Assembly: GCA_036794395.1 (NCBI GenBank)
Contig: DAIRGS010000032.1
Coordinates: 1-37,899 of the forward strand
DNA length: 37,899 nt
Source: DASXMX01 sp036794395
GTDB lineage: Bacteria; Planctomycetota; Phycisphaerae; Tepidisphaerales; Tepidisphaeraceae
Direction of reading: 5' to 3'
In this document: in pieces, positions 23,088 to 32,022 of the stretch
How the letters are laid out: each line of letters opens with the position of its first letter
Numbering within the stretch: position 1 is the first letter of the stretch
Translations under genes and position numbers: made by a program
The notes under the pieces: model-generated
What the model saw: only the letters and a program-made list of their open reading frames with translations
Told to the model about the DNA's origin: nothing
Databases searched by the model: none

Positions 23088-23954
23088 ATGAGAGGTCGAG
23101 TTTTTCCAGTCCAAATTGAATGTCTCGAAGCCCGGCAACTGCTTTCGGCGTCTTCGCCGATCAAGGCGCCGCTGCCGACACCCAGCTTGTTGGGGTCTTT
23201 CGTCGGAACGACATCGTCCGCTGGAACATCAGTGCTTATTCAACTGAACGTTCAATCGCAGAAGGGCGGTGCCGTGTCCGGCTCATCGGTTCAGGGGGAC
23301 GGCCGGATCGGTCATATCACCGGCAGCGTCAATCGAAAACAAATCGTCCATCTCAACGTCAAAGGGACCAGCAGCAAATTCACCACCATCTGGACCGGCA
23401 AAATCGAAGGAAATACGCTCGCAGGCACCTTCGTCACAACCATCCCCAAACAGCCCAAGCAGACCGGAAGTTTCACGGCCATGCGCCCCTCTGATCTGTC
23501 CATTATCGCGTCGGGTCCGATCCTCAACACCGCCAACGGCCACTTCTATTACCTTCTCCAACCCAGCACCTGGACCGATGCCCAGGCCGCTGCCCAAACG
23601 CTCGGCGGAAATCTCGTCACAATCAACGACGCCGCCGAGCAATCCTGGGTGTATTCAAATTTCGCTACTGATGGAGGCGTGGGCCGTAATATCTGGCTCG
23701 GATACTACGATACCGCGCTGGATTCACTCGCCGGCCCCGCTCATGCCGCCAACTTCGTTTGGATCGACGGCTCATCATCCGCCTTCTCAAACTGGAATGC
23801 CGGCGAACCCAATAACTTCCACAACGGACAGTTCTACGCCTACATGATGGCTCCTCACTGGAGCACCAACGGCCTTTGGGACGACAACGAAGGCACCGGA
23901 CTTGTCGATCATTTCGGCGCTCAATCCCAGGGCGTCGTCGAAATCGCTCCTTAA
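23088..23954 (+). CDS. secreted C-type-lectin-like protein with LEARQLLS signature
   Basis: The 288-residue protein begins MRGRVFPVQIECLEARQLLS, the planctomycete export signature. A GTG nine bases earlier is an alternative start; GGAAAGGG lies upstream of both. The middle (about 35-140) is a small beta-rich domain (HITGSVNRKQIVHLNVKGTS, LAGTFVTTIPK). The C-terminal ~140 residues are a C-type lectin-like domain: GHFYYLLQPSTWTDAQAAAQ, NLVTINDAAEQSWV, the EPN tripeptide in NAGEPNNFHNG and a WDDN in place of the usual WND. The calcium-site residues are thus largely kept, suggesting sugar binding outside the cell. Monocistronic. Confidence 0.88.
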   Translation: MRGRVFPVQIECLEARQLLSASSPIKAPLPTPSLLGSFVGTTSSAGTSVLIQLNVQSQKGGAVSGSSVQGDGRIGHITGSVNRKQIVHLNVKGTSSKFTTIWTGKIEGNTLAGTFVTTIPKQPKQTGSFTAMRPSDLSIIASGPILNTANGHFYYLLQPSTWTDAQAAAQTLGGNLVTINDAAEQSWVYSNFATDGGVGRNIWLGYYDTALDSLAGPAHAANFVWIDGSSSAFSNWNAGEPNNFHNGQFYAYMMAPHWSTNGLWDDNEGTGLVDHFGAQSQGVVEIAP

Positions 23955-24125
23955 GATAGCTCCGCACCTTCTGCGATCGACCCCAATTCAAGTCCGCGTT
24001 TGGACCGGCCTTCACCCCGCAAGGCTTTGAAGCACTTCACCTATTAATGTGCGGCAGAATCAGCCTCACCCCGAAAATAGAGTGATCTCAATCACAATAC
24101 CGGTCGATCATTTGTCAATAGTTTT

Positions 24126-25601
24126 ATGAATGTTCAGCTCCTTGCCAAACTCAGAAACGTGTCGCTGCTGCCCTCCCTTCCGGCGATTGCAGTAAGAGTG
24201 CTCGAGCTCACGCGCCAAACCGATGTCGGCGTCGCTGACGTCGCCAAAGTGATTTCCAACGACGCGGCTCTTTCGGCCAAGGTCCTGCGCACGGTCAACA
24301 GCAGCTTTTACGCGCTCCCGATGCGCGTCAGCACCATCAATCACGCGGCCTCGCTCCTGGGACTCCAATCCATCAAGACCCTGGCCCTTGGCTTTTCGCT
24401 GGTCTCGAGCCTCAGCACCGATAAGAGCAAGGGTTTTGATTACAACCGCTTTTGGCGCCAAAGCCTCACAGCCGCCGTTGCATCGCGATTGTTGGCCCGG
24501 CAGGTTCTGCCAAAACTGGCGGAAGAGGCATTCGTCGCCGGCTTGTTGTCAGACATCGGCACCCTGGTGATGCATCGCGTGCTCGGTCGCGAATACGATG
24601 AATTACTTGAGAAAAGTCGCGGCAATCAGATCGAATTGGTGCGGCTGTCTTTAGAGAAATTCGATCTCGAGCACGCACAAGTGGGCGGAATGCTCGCCGA
24701 GCATTGGAAGCTCCCCGAGGTCCTGGTTGAGCCGATCAGACAGCACCACAGCCTTGCCGACAAGAATGCTGCTCCCACCAATCTCGTCGTCATCGTTCAT
24801 ACCAGCGTTTTATGCGCCCAGGTTTTCGCCGCTAAAGTGACAGGTCTTTATAAGACCGCAGAATCGCATCTCCGCTCGCGTTTCGAGTTTCAGCCGGCTG
24901 CTATCAAACAATTATTTACCGAAGTTCACGATCGCTCTGCCGAGCTGGCCGAAAATTTTGAATTGCGATTGGATGCGGGTCGATCCGTTGGCGACATCGA
25001 AGACGAAGCCCGGCAAATGCTCATGCAGCTTTCGCTTCAGGCCCAGATGGAATCAACCGAGGCATTGCGGATCAACCAGCAGCTCGAGCAGCAGGCCAAC
25101 ACCGATGGCCTGACCGGCTTAGCCAATCGCCTGCGATTCGACGCATTTCTGGAGAAAAGCTATCGGGACGCGATCGCCCAAAAGCGGCCTCTTGGCCTGC
25201 TTTTTCTCGACGTCGATCGATTTAAGTCGATTAATGATACCCATGGCCACCAGGTTGGCGACGGCGTGTTAATGCGGCTCGCCGAAACAATCCGCTCGTC
25301 AATCCGCTCCACCGACCTGGCGGCACGCTATGGCGGCGAAGAGATTGCGGTGGTGCTGCCCGGCGCCGATTCAAAACAGGCCGCCGGGGTTGCCGAAGAT
25401 CTGCGGAAGCGAGTTGCCGCGCTCCCGATGATCATTCAACAAACGTCTGTCCCGGTTACGGTCAGCATCGGCATCGCTGCCAACGACCAGCCCAACACCT
25501 ATCCCACTGCCGCCGCCATGCTTGCCGCGGCGGACAAAGCCGTTTATGCCGCCAAGCACGCCGGCCGCAACTGCACCCGTCTTGCAGCGGAGAATGGCTA
25601 G
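24126..25601 (+). CDS. HDOD-GGDEF diguanylate cyclase
   Basis: A 491-residue cytoplasmic signalling protein. Residues about 8-210 form an HDOD domain (LPSLPAIAVRVLELTRQ, ISNDAALSAKVLRTVNSSFY, INHAASLLGLQSIKTLALG), a phosphodiesterase-like fold that usually lacks hydrolase activity and acts as a sensor or scaffold. A helical linker (about 280-325) precedes a GGDEF domain starting at TDGLTGLANRLRF. The active site reads GGEEI at 403-407, a functional variant. An inhibitory I-site RSTD (394-397) lies five residues before it, so product feedback is expected. It should make cyclic di-GMP from two GTP. The gene converges on the hypothetical gene at 25598 with overlapping stop codons. Confidence 0.94.
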   Translation: MNVQLLAKLRNVSLLPSLPAIAVRVLELTRQTDVGVADVAKVISNDAALSAKVLRTVNSSFYALPMRVSTINHAASLLGLQSIKTLALGFSLVSSLSTDKSKGFDYNRFWRQSLTAAVASRLLARQVLPKLAEEAFVAGLLSDIGTLVMHRVLGREYDELLEKSRGNQIELVRLSLEKFDLEHAQVGGMLAEHWKLPEVLVEPIRQHHSLADKNAAPTNLVVIVHTSVLCAQVFAAKVTGLYKTAESHLRSRFEFQPAAIKQLFTEVHDRSAELAENFELRLDAGRSVGDIEDEARQMLMQLSLQAQMESTEALRINQQLEQQANTDGLTGLANRLRFDAFLEKSYRDAIAQKRPLGLLFLDVDRFKSINDTHGHQVGDGVLMRLAETIRSSIRSTDLAARYGGEEIAVVLPGADSKQAAGVAEDLRKRVAALPMIIQQTSVPVTVSIGIAANDQPNTYPTAAAMLAAADKAVYAAKHAGRNCTRLAAENG

Positions 25602-26389
25602 TCGTCCGAAAACACGTCATCGGACTTCTGCAAATATGTGAAGAAGCACATTCGCTCAACGCCCTCATCGATCCCGCGCAGCGAGAACAGCTTGAAGAAC
25701 CACGCCAGATCCTGCTCAGTGGGTTCCTCGGGCGGGGCGGATTTTTTACCCACCACCTCCGCCGCATTCACGCCCATGATGTGATCGCATATGTAAGCGA
25801 TATTGATTTCATCCGCCGTCTGCGTCGACAGCACAAACAGGTGATGGTCGCGAATTTCTTTTCGCAGGTAACGATCCGCAATCTTCACATCCAGCGCATC
25901 CAGCGCCGTGAGGTAAGCCAGCGCCGCCGGATCCTGTTTCCATTCATTGGCCTGTTTTTCGTCTTCCCGGAATCCCTCAAGCGCTGCATCGAAGTGCGCC
26001 TGAATGCGCTCGTAATACGTCTCAACCTGCTCGCCTTCCAGCCACCGTACCATCATGACTTCGCCGGGCCGACGATAGATGTGGTAATCGTTAGTGGTGA
26101 GATGTGATGTCGTGGGCATTCTTAAAATCGCCAGCGCCGCATCCATCGATCCCTCGGCAATCACGGGGGTTTCCGGGATCTTCGCCTTCTCCAGCCGGGC
26201 CATAGTCCGTTGGATCTCGCGCGCCGTGTCCGGATTCAGCCCCGCTTCAATCTGCGCATCGAACTTACGCGGCCCCTCAAATACCGCCGCCAGCTCGGCG
26301 TGCATCCTCAGCTCGTCCGATTTTTCCTTTGCCCGGCCTGCCGGGTCCAGTGCAACCTCAGCCGGATCTTCTTCAGGCTCGTTAAACAT
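25598..26389 (-). CDS. hypothetical protein, 263 aa
   Basis: No family recognised. It is acidic and soluble, with a highly charged N-terminus (EPEEDPAEVALDPAGRAKEK), a helical middle (DTAREIQRTMARLEKAKIPE; ERIQAHFDAALEGFREDEKQ) and a C-terminus rich in acids (QKSDDVFSDD). No signal peptide, membrane segment or catalytic motif. The start at 26389 has a weak GGGAC site. It lies downstream of the histidine-kinase gene in the same direction but across a 180-base repeat-containing gap, so co-transcription is uncertain. Its stop overlaps that of the GGDEF gene on the opposite strand (shared CTAG). Probably a planctomycete-specific protein. Confidence 0.8.
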   Translation of the reverse strand: MFNEPEEDPAEVALDPAGRAKEKSDELRMHAELAAVFEGPRKFDAQIEAGLNPDTAREIQRTMARLEKAKIPETPVIAEGSMDAALAILRMPTTSHLTTNDYHIYRRPGEVMMVRWLEGEQVETYYERIQAHFDAALEGFREDEKQANEWKQDPAALAYLTALDALDVKIADRYLRKEIRDHHLFVLSTQTADEINIAYICDHIMGVNAAEVVGKKSAPPEEPTEQDLAWFFKLFSLRGIDEGVERMCFFTYLQKSDDVFSDD

Positions 26390-26441
26390 AGTCCCGGCAG
26401 CTTACCGGACTCCCCCCTTATGCTCCATATGGATTTGTCGT

Positions 26442-26470
26442 GAGGGGGAGTGCGAGGCTCCCGCCGAGCG
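26442..26470. repeat. GGGAG-TGCGAGG-CTCCC repeat
   Basis: GAGGGGGAGTGCGAGGCTCC followed by CGCCGAGCG contains a 5-bp hairpin GGGAG/CTCCC. It resembles the GAGCGCGAGGCTCCCGCCGAGC filler of many planctomycete intergenic regions (recalled, not checked). It lies in the gap between the kinase stop and the hypothetical gene, with no T-run to make it a terminator. Confidence 0.45.
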
Positions 26471-26569
26471 AATTGCGCAAGTGCCACTCCGCATCGCACG
26501 GGCCACTCACTTTCAAATGCAAATTTTAAACTAAGAACGCGCGTGCCATGGCCGCGCAATGGCGGCCAC

Positions 26570-29500
26570 CTATGCCTCGCGGTTGCCCGAGTGCGCCTCA
26601 TAAACCCGCGCCGGATCCGCCTCGCGCAGGCTCGCAAATGCTTCATGACACCGTTTCAGCTCGATGCCCAGCTGCTCAACAATGCGTTCCGACTCAGTCA
26701 GGTCACCTGCGCGGCCCAGCTGCTCCAGTCGCGCCGCCAGATTCGAAAGCGTGACTGCCGACAGATTCGCAGCCGTCCCCTTCATTGCATGGGCCAGCTT
26801 GGTCGTCTTGTCCGCATCGCCCGCCTTACATCCCTGGGCAAGATCACACAGCAATCGCAGGCTGGATTCGCGGAATTTCTCAACCAGCCGGTCCAGCATC
26901 ATTCGATCGCCCCCACATCGGGCCAGCAGATCATCGTAATCAATGCTGGGCTCCGCTGGTCCGCTGCTTCGATCCTGGGCCGGCTTCGTCGCCGATTCGT
27001 TCGCATTTGCGGTGAACGCTTCGATCGCCGCAATGAGTTTGCTTAGGTTGAGTGGTTTGGTCAGGTAGTCGTCCATGCCCGCCGCAAGGCAACGCTCGCG
27101 GTCACCTTTTACCGCGTTGGCCGTCAGTGCGATGATCGGAATTCTTATTCCCTCCCCGCGCTGCGTTTCCATCGCACGGATCGCCGCGGCTGCTTCGAAC
27201 CCGCTCATCTCCGGCATCTGGCAATCCATCAGGATGACGTCATATCGCTTGTTCGAAACTGCCGTCACCGCCTCCACGCCGTTATTGGCGATGTCGCAGC
27301 CATATCCTTCACGCGACAGCGTCTCAACCACCACAAACTGATTGACCTCCATGTCCTCGGCCAGCAGGATTCGTGCCGCCTTCTTTGCTACTGCCGCGCG
27401 CGCTGACGTAGTCACAATAGGTCCTCCAAGTTTTTCCCTGGTCACTGGCTGTGCGACCGTCTGCGGCCGCACCAATGCCTTCATTACCGCATCATGCAGA
27501 TGTGACTGCCGTACCGGCTTAGACAAAAAGCTCACGAAACCGTGCGCTTCGGCCTCAACCCCCGCCTCCGAACCGCTCATCAAAATGAGCGGGCAATCGC
27601 GCATCGCTTCTCGATCGCGGATCATCCGCGCCATCGAAAGCCCATCCGTGCCCGGCATCGTCAGATCGATGATCACGCAGCCAAAAGGCTTGCCGCCGTC
27701 AACCGCTTCCTGAAGCTGCCCTAACGCGGCCTGCGCCGAAGTGCCAAATTCCGCTTCAATTCCCCATGCTCCAAGCTGTTCCTGCAACAGTTCGCATTGC
27801 GTGAGATTGTCATCCACCACCAATGCTCGATGCCCGCGCAGGCTGAACTGCAACTCCTGCTTTCGACCCTGTGGCCACAGCTTCACGGTGAACCAAAATG
27901 TCGAGCCCTTACCGGCGACGCTCTCAACTCCAATCCTTCCCCCCATCAGCTCGACCAACTGCTTGCAAATCGCCAACCCCAGCCCCGTACCTCCGAATTG
28001 CCGGGTGATTGACGTATCAACCTGCGAAAAGCTCTTGAACAACCGATCCAGTCGGGCCGGCGGAATTCCAATTCCCGTGTCGCTCACCGAAAACTTGAGC
28101 TCCACAGGACCATGCCTTCCCTCCCCGTTCGAAACCGGCACCGCAATCGCCGAAACCCGCACTATAACCTCACCCCGTGTAGTGAACTTGATCGCATTGT
28201 TCAGCAGGTTCATCAAAATCTGCCGCAATCGATCCCCATCCCCGCGCACCATAGACGGCACCGATTGATCGATCTTGCTCAAAAGCTCCAACCCCTTGGT
28301 CGCGCACTTCTGCGTCAACACCGCAACTACTTCCTCAACCGCGAAATGGAGATCAAAATCCTGAACTTCCAGTTCAAGTTTCCCCGCTTCAATCTTCGAG
28401 AAATCCAGGATCTGGTTGATCAAAGAGAGCAAGCCATCCGACGACGACTTAATCACTTTGGCATACCGCGTCTGCTGAGCGCTCAGCGCCGTATTGGCCA
28501 GAAGATCCACCATTCCAATCACGCCATTGAGCGGCGTGCGAATTTCGTGGCTCATCGTCGCCAGGAAATCACTCTTGGCCGTGCTGGCCGCCTCCGCCGC
28601 CGCCCGTGCGATCTCAGCAGCCGCCCGCGCGGCTTCCGCCTGCTCCTTCGCGCGCTTCTCCTCGGCTTCGGCGCGCCTTCGCTCGGTGATGTCGTTAATC
28701 GTGCCTTCGTAATACAACAGCTCGCCGTCCGCGTCTCGAACCTCGCGCGCATTCTCCGTGATCCACCGGACGCTTCCATCTTTCCGGTAAATCTCCGACT
28801 CAAAATCCGTTACCGCCCCAGATTCACCCATCTCCGCAATGAATTCCCCGCGACGCTTTCGATCCACGTACAAAACGCGCCCGATATCGGTAATCGCCTC
28901 AAGCAATTCTTCGGGCGACGCATATCCGTAGATGCTCGCTAGCGCCCTGTTAGCGCTCAGGTAACCCCCCTCGGGCGTTGTCTGGAAAATGCCCATTACC
29001 GAGTTTTCGAAGATGCTCCGGTACTTATCCTCGCTTCGCTGGAGCTCGGCGGTGCTCTTAACAACACGGTCTTCAAGCTGCTCACGCGCCCGGCTCAATT
29101 CATCGTTTGCCGTCCTAAGCAGCGAAGCCTGCTTCTTGAGCGGCCCGCTGATGCTGCGCGTGATGAACGTGACCAGCATGATGGCCGCCACAAGGGCGCT
29201 TGCGGCAACGCCAAGGCTTCGCATTCGGCGCATCACATAATGGTCGATGCGGCTCTGAAGCAGCCCGTCCAGTTCCTTATCCGCCGCGAACCAAAGCCGG
29301 AAGCTCGCATCACTGGCCGCCCGGCCCATCGCAACGTACAGATCGCGATCCACGCTCCCCGGCCCGCCGCGCTGAACCTGCTCGGTCAAATCCGCAAAAC
29401 TCCCCACCGATTTCATGTAGCTCTCAAGTACTGGCGGAATCCGGCGATGAAAGTTTTCGTTGTATCCGTACTGCGGATTGCCATTGCTCATTGCCGTCTG

Positions 29501-30211
29501 CATGCTCGACGAAACCCGGTCCAGATCATCCCGCCGCATGAACGCAAGATTGGTCGCCAGAGCCAGTTCTCCCCGCTTAATGTCTTCTCCGGATGCATGC
29601 AGCAGATCGTCACCCTGTGCCAAAACCTGGGTGATTCGATCCTGCGTCTCGGGCAACGCCATCAACGTCACATCCACCAGGTAATAACTATCCAGTTCCG
29701 GATCCAGAATCAGGTTGGACATATCCCCCGCGTGCGCGATCATCGAGCGAATATCCGCAATCAGCTTTTGATGCCGAAGCTCGGAGGTGGCGATCCCCAT
29801 CTCCGCCATGTCCCGTTTGATTTCTTCCCATTCATGGCGAACGCTTGTGACGTCGCATCCATGTCGCTTGCGCTTGTCGAGCGCTTCAGCCGTGAAATCC
29901 AGCGTCGCCCCGATCCGGCTGTCGACTTCCTGCAACTTCGCAAACATCAAATCAATCCGGCCCTCAACCTCACTTAACCCCGCCTGACCCGGCCCAGAGC
30001 GGGCCTCAAGCCGGTGCTTAAGCACAAGGTCCAGCAAGCTTTCGAGCGGCCGTTGATACTCGTTGCCAACCTGTTCCAGCCGGGCGAAATGGATGTTCTC
30101 GTTAATGCTGGTGATGAACAGATACAGCATGATCGAGTCCGGCACCATGAACAGGACACTGATCAGGGCCAGCTTGTGCGCGATCTTGAGATTGTGAAAC
30201 CAAGTCAGCAT
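26570..30211 (-). CDS. hybrid sensor histidine kinase, PAS-HisKA-HATPase-REC-REC-HPt
   Basis: I prefer the ATG at 30211 (MLTWFHNLKIAHKLALISVL), which places the first membrane segment at the N-terminus; an upstream ATG at 30283 adds 24 residues without features. The 1213-residue protein has TM1 (about 14-34), a ~295-residue helical sensor region (LILDPELDSYYLVD), TM2 (about 333-352), and a PAS/PAC unit (390-515). HisKA follows with the phospho-acceptor His555 in MSHEIRTPLNG, then HATPase_c (NNAIKF, DTGIGIP, GTGLGLAI). Two receivers have Asp about 849 (VIIDLTMPG) and Asp about 996 (LMDCQMPE). A C-terminal HPt has His about 1141 (LAHAMKGTAANL). This is a complete internal phosphorelay of the BarA type. 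The final receiver protein is not encoded next to it; the lone REC at 5145 is a possible but unproven partner. Confidence 0.95.
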   Translation of the reverse strand: MLTWFHNLKIAHKLALISVLFMVPDSIMLYLFITSINENIHFARLEQVGNEYQRPLESLLDLVLKHRLEARSGPGQAGLSEVEGRIDLMFAKLQEVDSRIGATLDFTAEALDKRKRHGCDVTSVRHEWEEIKRDMAEMGIATSELRHQKLIADIRSMIAHAGDMSNLILDPELDSYYLVDVTLMALPETQDRITQVLAQGDDLLHASGEDIKRGELALATNLAFMRRDDLDRVSSSMQTAMSNGNPQYGYNENFHRRIPPVLESYMKSVGSFADLTEQVQRGGPGSVDRDLYVAMGRAASDASFRLWFAADKELDGLLQSRIDHYVMRRMRSLGVAASALVAAIMLVTFITRSISGPLKKQASLLRTANDELSRAREQLEDRVVKSTAELQRSEDKYRSIFENSVMGIFQTTPEGGYLSANRALASIYGYASPEELLEAITDIGRVLYVDRKRRGEFIAEMGESGAVTDFESEIYRKDGSVRWITENAREVRDADGELLYYEGTINDITERRRAEAEEKRAKEQAEAARAAAEIARAAAEAASTAKSDFLATMSHEIRTPLNGVIGMVDLLANTALSAQQTRYAKVIKSSSDGLLSLINQILDFSKIEAGKLELEVQDFDLHFAVEEVVAVLTQKCATKGLELLSKIDQSVPSMVRGDGDRLRQILMNLLNNAIKFTTRGEVIVRVSAIAVPVSNGEGRHGPVELKFSVSDTGIGIPPARLDRLFKSFSQVDTSITRQFGGTGLGLAICKQLVELMGGRIGVESVAGKGSTFWFTVKLWPQGRKQELQFSLRGHRALVVDDNLTQCELLQEQLGAWGIEAEFGTSAQAALGQLQEAVDGGKPFGCVIIDLTMPGTDGLSMARMIRDREAMRDCPLILMSGSEAGVEAEAHGFVSFLSKPVRQSHLHDAVMKALVRPQTVAQPVTREKLGGPIVTTSARAAVAKKAARILLAEDMEVNQFVVVETLSREGYGCDIANNGVEAVTAVSNKRYDVILMDCQMPEMSGFEAAAAIRAMETQRGEGIRIPIIALTANAVKGDRERCLAAGMDDYLTKPLNLSKLIAAIEAFTANANESATKPAQDRSSGPAEPSIDYDDLLARCGGDRMMLDRLVEKFRESSLRLLCDLAQGCKAGDADKTTKLAHAMKGTAANLSAVTLSNLAARLEQLGRAGDLTESERIVEQLGIELKRCHEAFASLREADPARVYEAHSGNREA

Positions 30212-30474
30212 GCTCTTAAACAAATGCCTTCCACATTGAAGCGCGCGGTCCATTCCACGTTCGGAGTTCCCAGTCCGAACCATAACGTTCCATATAGTCC
30301 TTCGGTGTGTGATCGAACCGACTTAACCAAACGTCATAACTGGAATAGTCGTGACACCGCGCCCGCCCGATATCCATTAGATTGGGTGTCAATTCCTAAG
30401 CATGTGTAGTTCAATTCGAATCGAGATGTATTGGACTGCCACAAATTGCGGCGCGCAAATACGGCGATCCGCCT

Positions 30475-30780
30475 TCACCCCAAATCGCGTCCGCACGCTT
30501 CAACCCGTTTCTCAAGAAATCGTCGCTCCACGATATTTCTGGCAAGGCCTACCGCCCTGAGAAAGTGCCCCCGCGCCGCCTCGCGCCGGCCGCACCGCAA
30601 CTCAAGCTCTCCCAGCGCCGCCGCATAAAAAACATAGTCCGATAATCGGTCTCCCCCTTCAATCTTGCCGATTTCGTCGAGCCCGGTCTCCGCTCCCTTC
30701 CACTGTGCAATCGCAATCGCACGGTTCAATGCCACAACGGGCGATGACTGCCGCTCCAGCAGTTTGTCGTAAAGCTCGAC
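30475..30780 (-). pseudogene. 3' part of an ECF42-type sigma factor gene
   Basis: The frame ending at 30475 matches only the C-terminal TPR-like extension of ECF42 sigma factors: LVELYDKLLERQSSPVVALN, then RAIAIAQWKGAETGL, ending ARNIVERRFLEKRVE. The sigma-2 and sigma-4 regions that bind core polymerase and promoter (about 250 residues) are absent. The sequence joins instead, at about 30780, to the start of a YCII-domain gene in another frame. Known ECF42 sigma factors sit next to DGPF/YCII proteins, so this is one deletion across a normal two-gene unit. It cannot act as a sigma factor. Confidence 0.78.
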
Positions 30781-30896
30781 AAGGCTCCCAGGTCGTTCAT
30801 CCAGGTCATCCATTTCTGCATCCGCTGCTGCATCTCCTCGGGCGAAGGTTTCTCAACAGCGGGCGTCATACGATAGATGTACAAAAACTCGCTCAT
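30726..30896 (-). pseudogene. 5' part of a YCII/DGPF-domain protein gene
   Basis: AAGGAG eight bases before the ATG at 30896 opens a frame reading MSEFLYIYRMTPAVEKPSPE, then EMQQRMQKWMTWMNDLGA, the typical N-terminal half of a YCII-related protein. At about 30780 it passes into ECF42 sequence out of frame and stops at 30726 after 56 codons. The C-terminal half, with its DGPF-like motif, is gone. With its good ribosome site it may still be translated into a useless peptide. Confidence 0.72.
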
Positions 30897-31091
30897 CGTC
30901 AGTCTCCTTGGTTGGAAGGTTCAATCGTGAGACGTTCCACCCGATAAACCCGGACAACTTTTTTTTGACTCCCGCTTTCAACCATTCGATATAGACATCA
31001 AACCTGTGATGCATTATCTGAACATGCCGTCTCCAGGTTCGAATTTTGACATAAGTGGTTTCAGCTACTTCACCTGTCGGGAATTTTCGCA

Positions 31092-32009
31092 TTGAGCACC
31101 CAGCCCGCCGTTTCCGTCGCCATCCCGCTTTACAACGCGGCCCCATATGTAGCTCAGTCCATTCGTAGCGTGCTCCAGCAAACATTCACTGATTTCGAAT
31201 TGATTGTCGTCGATGATGGCTCAACGGACGGATCCGCCGATATCGTCGAAAGAGTCGCCGCCGGCGATTCACGCCTCCGTCTCATTCGCCAGGCAAACGT
31301 CGGCGTATCCGCCGCGTCGAATCGCGCCACCGAATTGGCCCGCGGCGAATTTCTCGCCCGTGTCGATGCCGATGACATCTGTCTTCCTGAGCGTCTGGAA
31401 AAACAGGTCGCGTATCTCCGCGCCAATCCTGATTGTGTGGCGGTCGGCAGTCGAGTGATGTTTATCGATGACCAGGGCGATCCCCTGTTTGAGATGCCAG
31501 GCATCGCGTTCACCCATGAAGAGATCGATCGCGGCTTGCTTGCCGTCGAATGGACAATCCTCCAGCCCGCCACCATGTTCCGCACCCAAGCTCTCCGGAC
31601 GGTTGGGGGGTATCGCACCGATCTGCATATTCACGAAGATCACGATCTGTTCCTCAAGCTGGCCGAGATTGGCAAACTCGCCAACGTCCCCGAAGTGCTA
31701 TTCCAATACCGTCAACGCGCCAACAGTGCAGTTACCACTTACGCCAGTAAACACGTCGACTCTTTCCGATCCGTGTTTCAAGACGCCTGGAAGCGTCGCG
31801 GGCTCGAAGGCAAGCGCGAGCTCCCCACCATCGCGCCGCATCCCGACGAAGCCACCCGCCTGCTCAAGCAACACCGCTTGTGGGGTTGGAAGTCGCTTGA
31901 GGCGAAGAACCTCAAGTCCGCCCGCAAATACGCCTGGGCGGCGCTCCGGCTCGCACCGTTTTCCTCAGACTCCTGGAACCTGATGTATTGCGCCCTGCGG
32001 GGCCAGTAG
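31092..32009 (+). CDS. family 2 glycosyltransferase (copy 1)
   Basis: A 305-residue GT-A fold enzyme without membrane segments. It shows VSVAIPLYNAAPYVAQSIRS, the nucleotide-sugar motif VVDDGSTDGSADI, the metal-binding DADD in RVDADDICLPERLEK, and the acceptor-side HEDHDLFLKLAEIG. It transfers a sugar from a nucleotide donor to a surface polysaccharide, glycolipid or protein; the substrate is unknown. The start is a TTG at 31092 with GGGAA nearby, and no ATG lies between it and the conserved first strand. The next gene, 13 bases on, is a paralogue, including the unusual C-terminal ~40 residues (SARKYAWAALRLAPFSSDSW), so the two are a tandem duplication and probably an operon. Confidence 0.92.
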   Translation: MSTQPAVSVAIPLYNAAPYVAQSIRSVLQQTFTDFELIVVDDGSTDGSADIVERVAAGDSRLRLIRQANVGVSAASNRATELARGEFLARVDADDICLPERLEKQVAYLRANPDCVAVGSRVMFIDDQGDPLFEMPGIAFTHEEIDRGLLAVEWTILQPATMFRTQALRTVGGYRTDLHIHEDHDLFLKLAEIGKLANVPEVLFQYRQRANSAVTTYASKHVDSFRSVFQDAWKRRGLEGKRELPTIAPHPDEATRLLKQHRLWGWKSLEAKNLKSARKYAWAALRLAPFSSDSWNLMYCALRGQ

Positions 32010-32022
32010 ATCGATAAGCGAC

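Noticed and set aside
25598..25601. Overlapping stop codons of the GGDEF and hypothetical genes as an antisense regulatory device
   Set aside because: A shared CTAG at convergent ends is a common compact arrangement and nothing else supports regulation.
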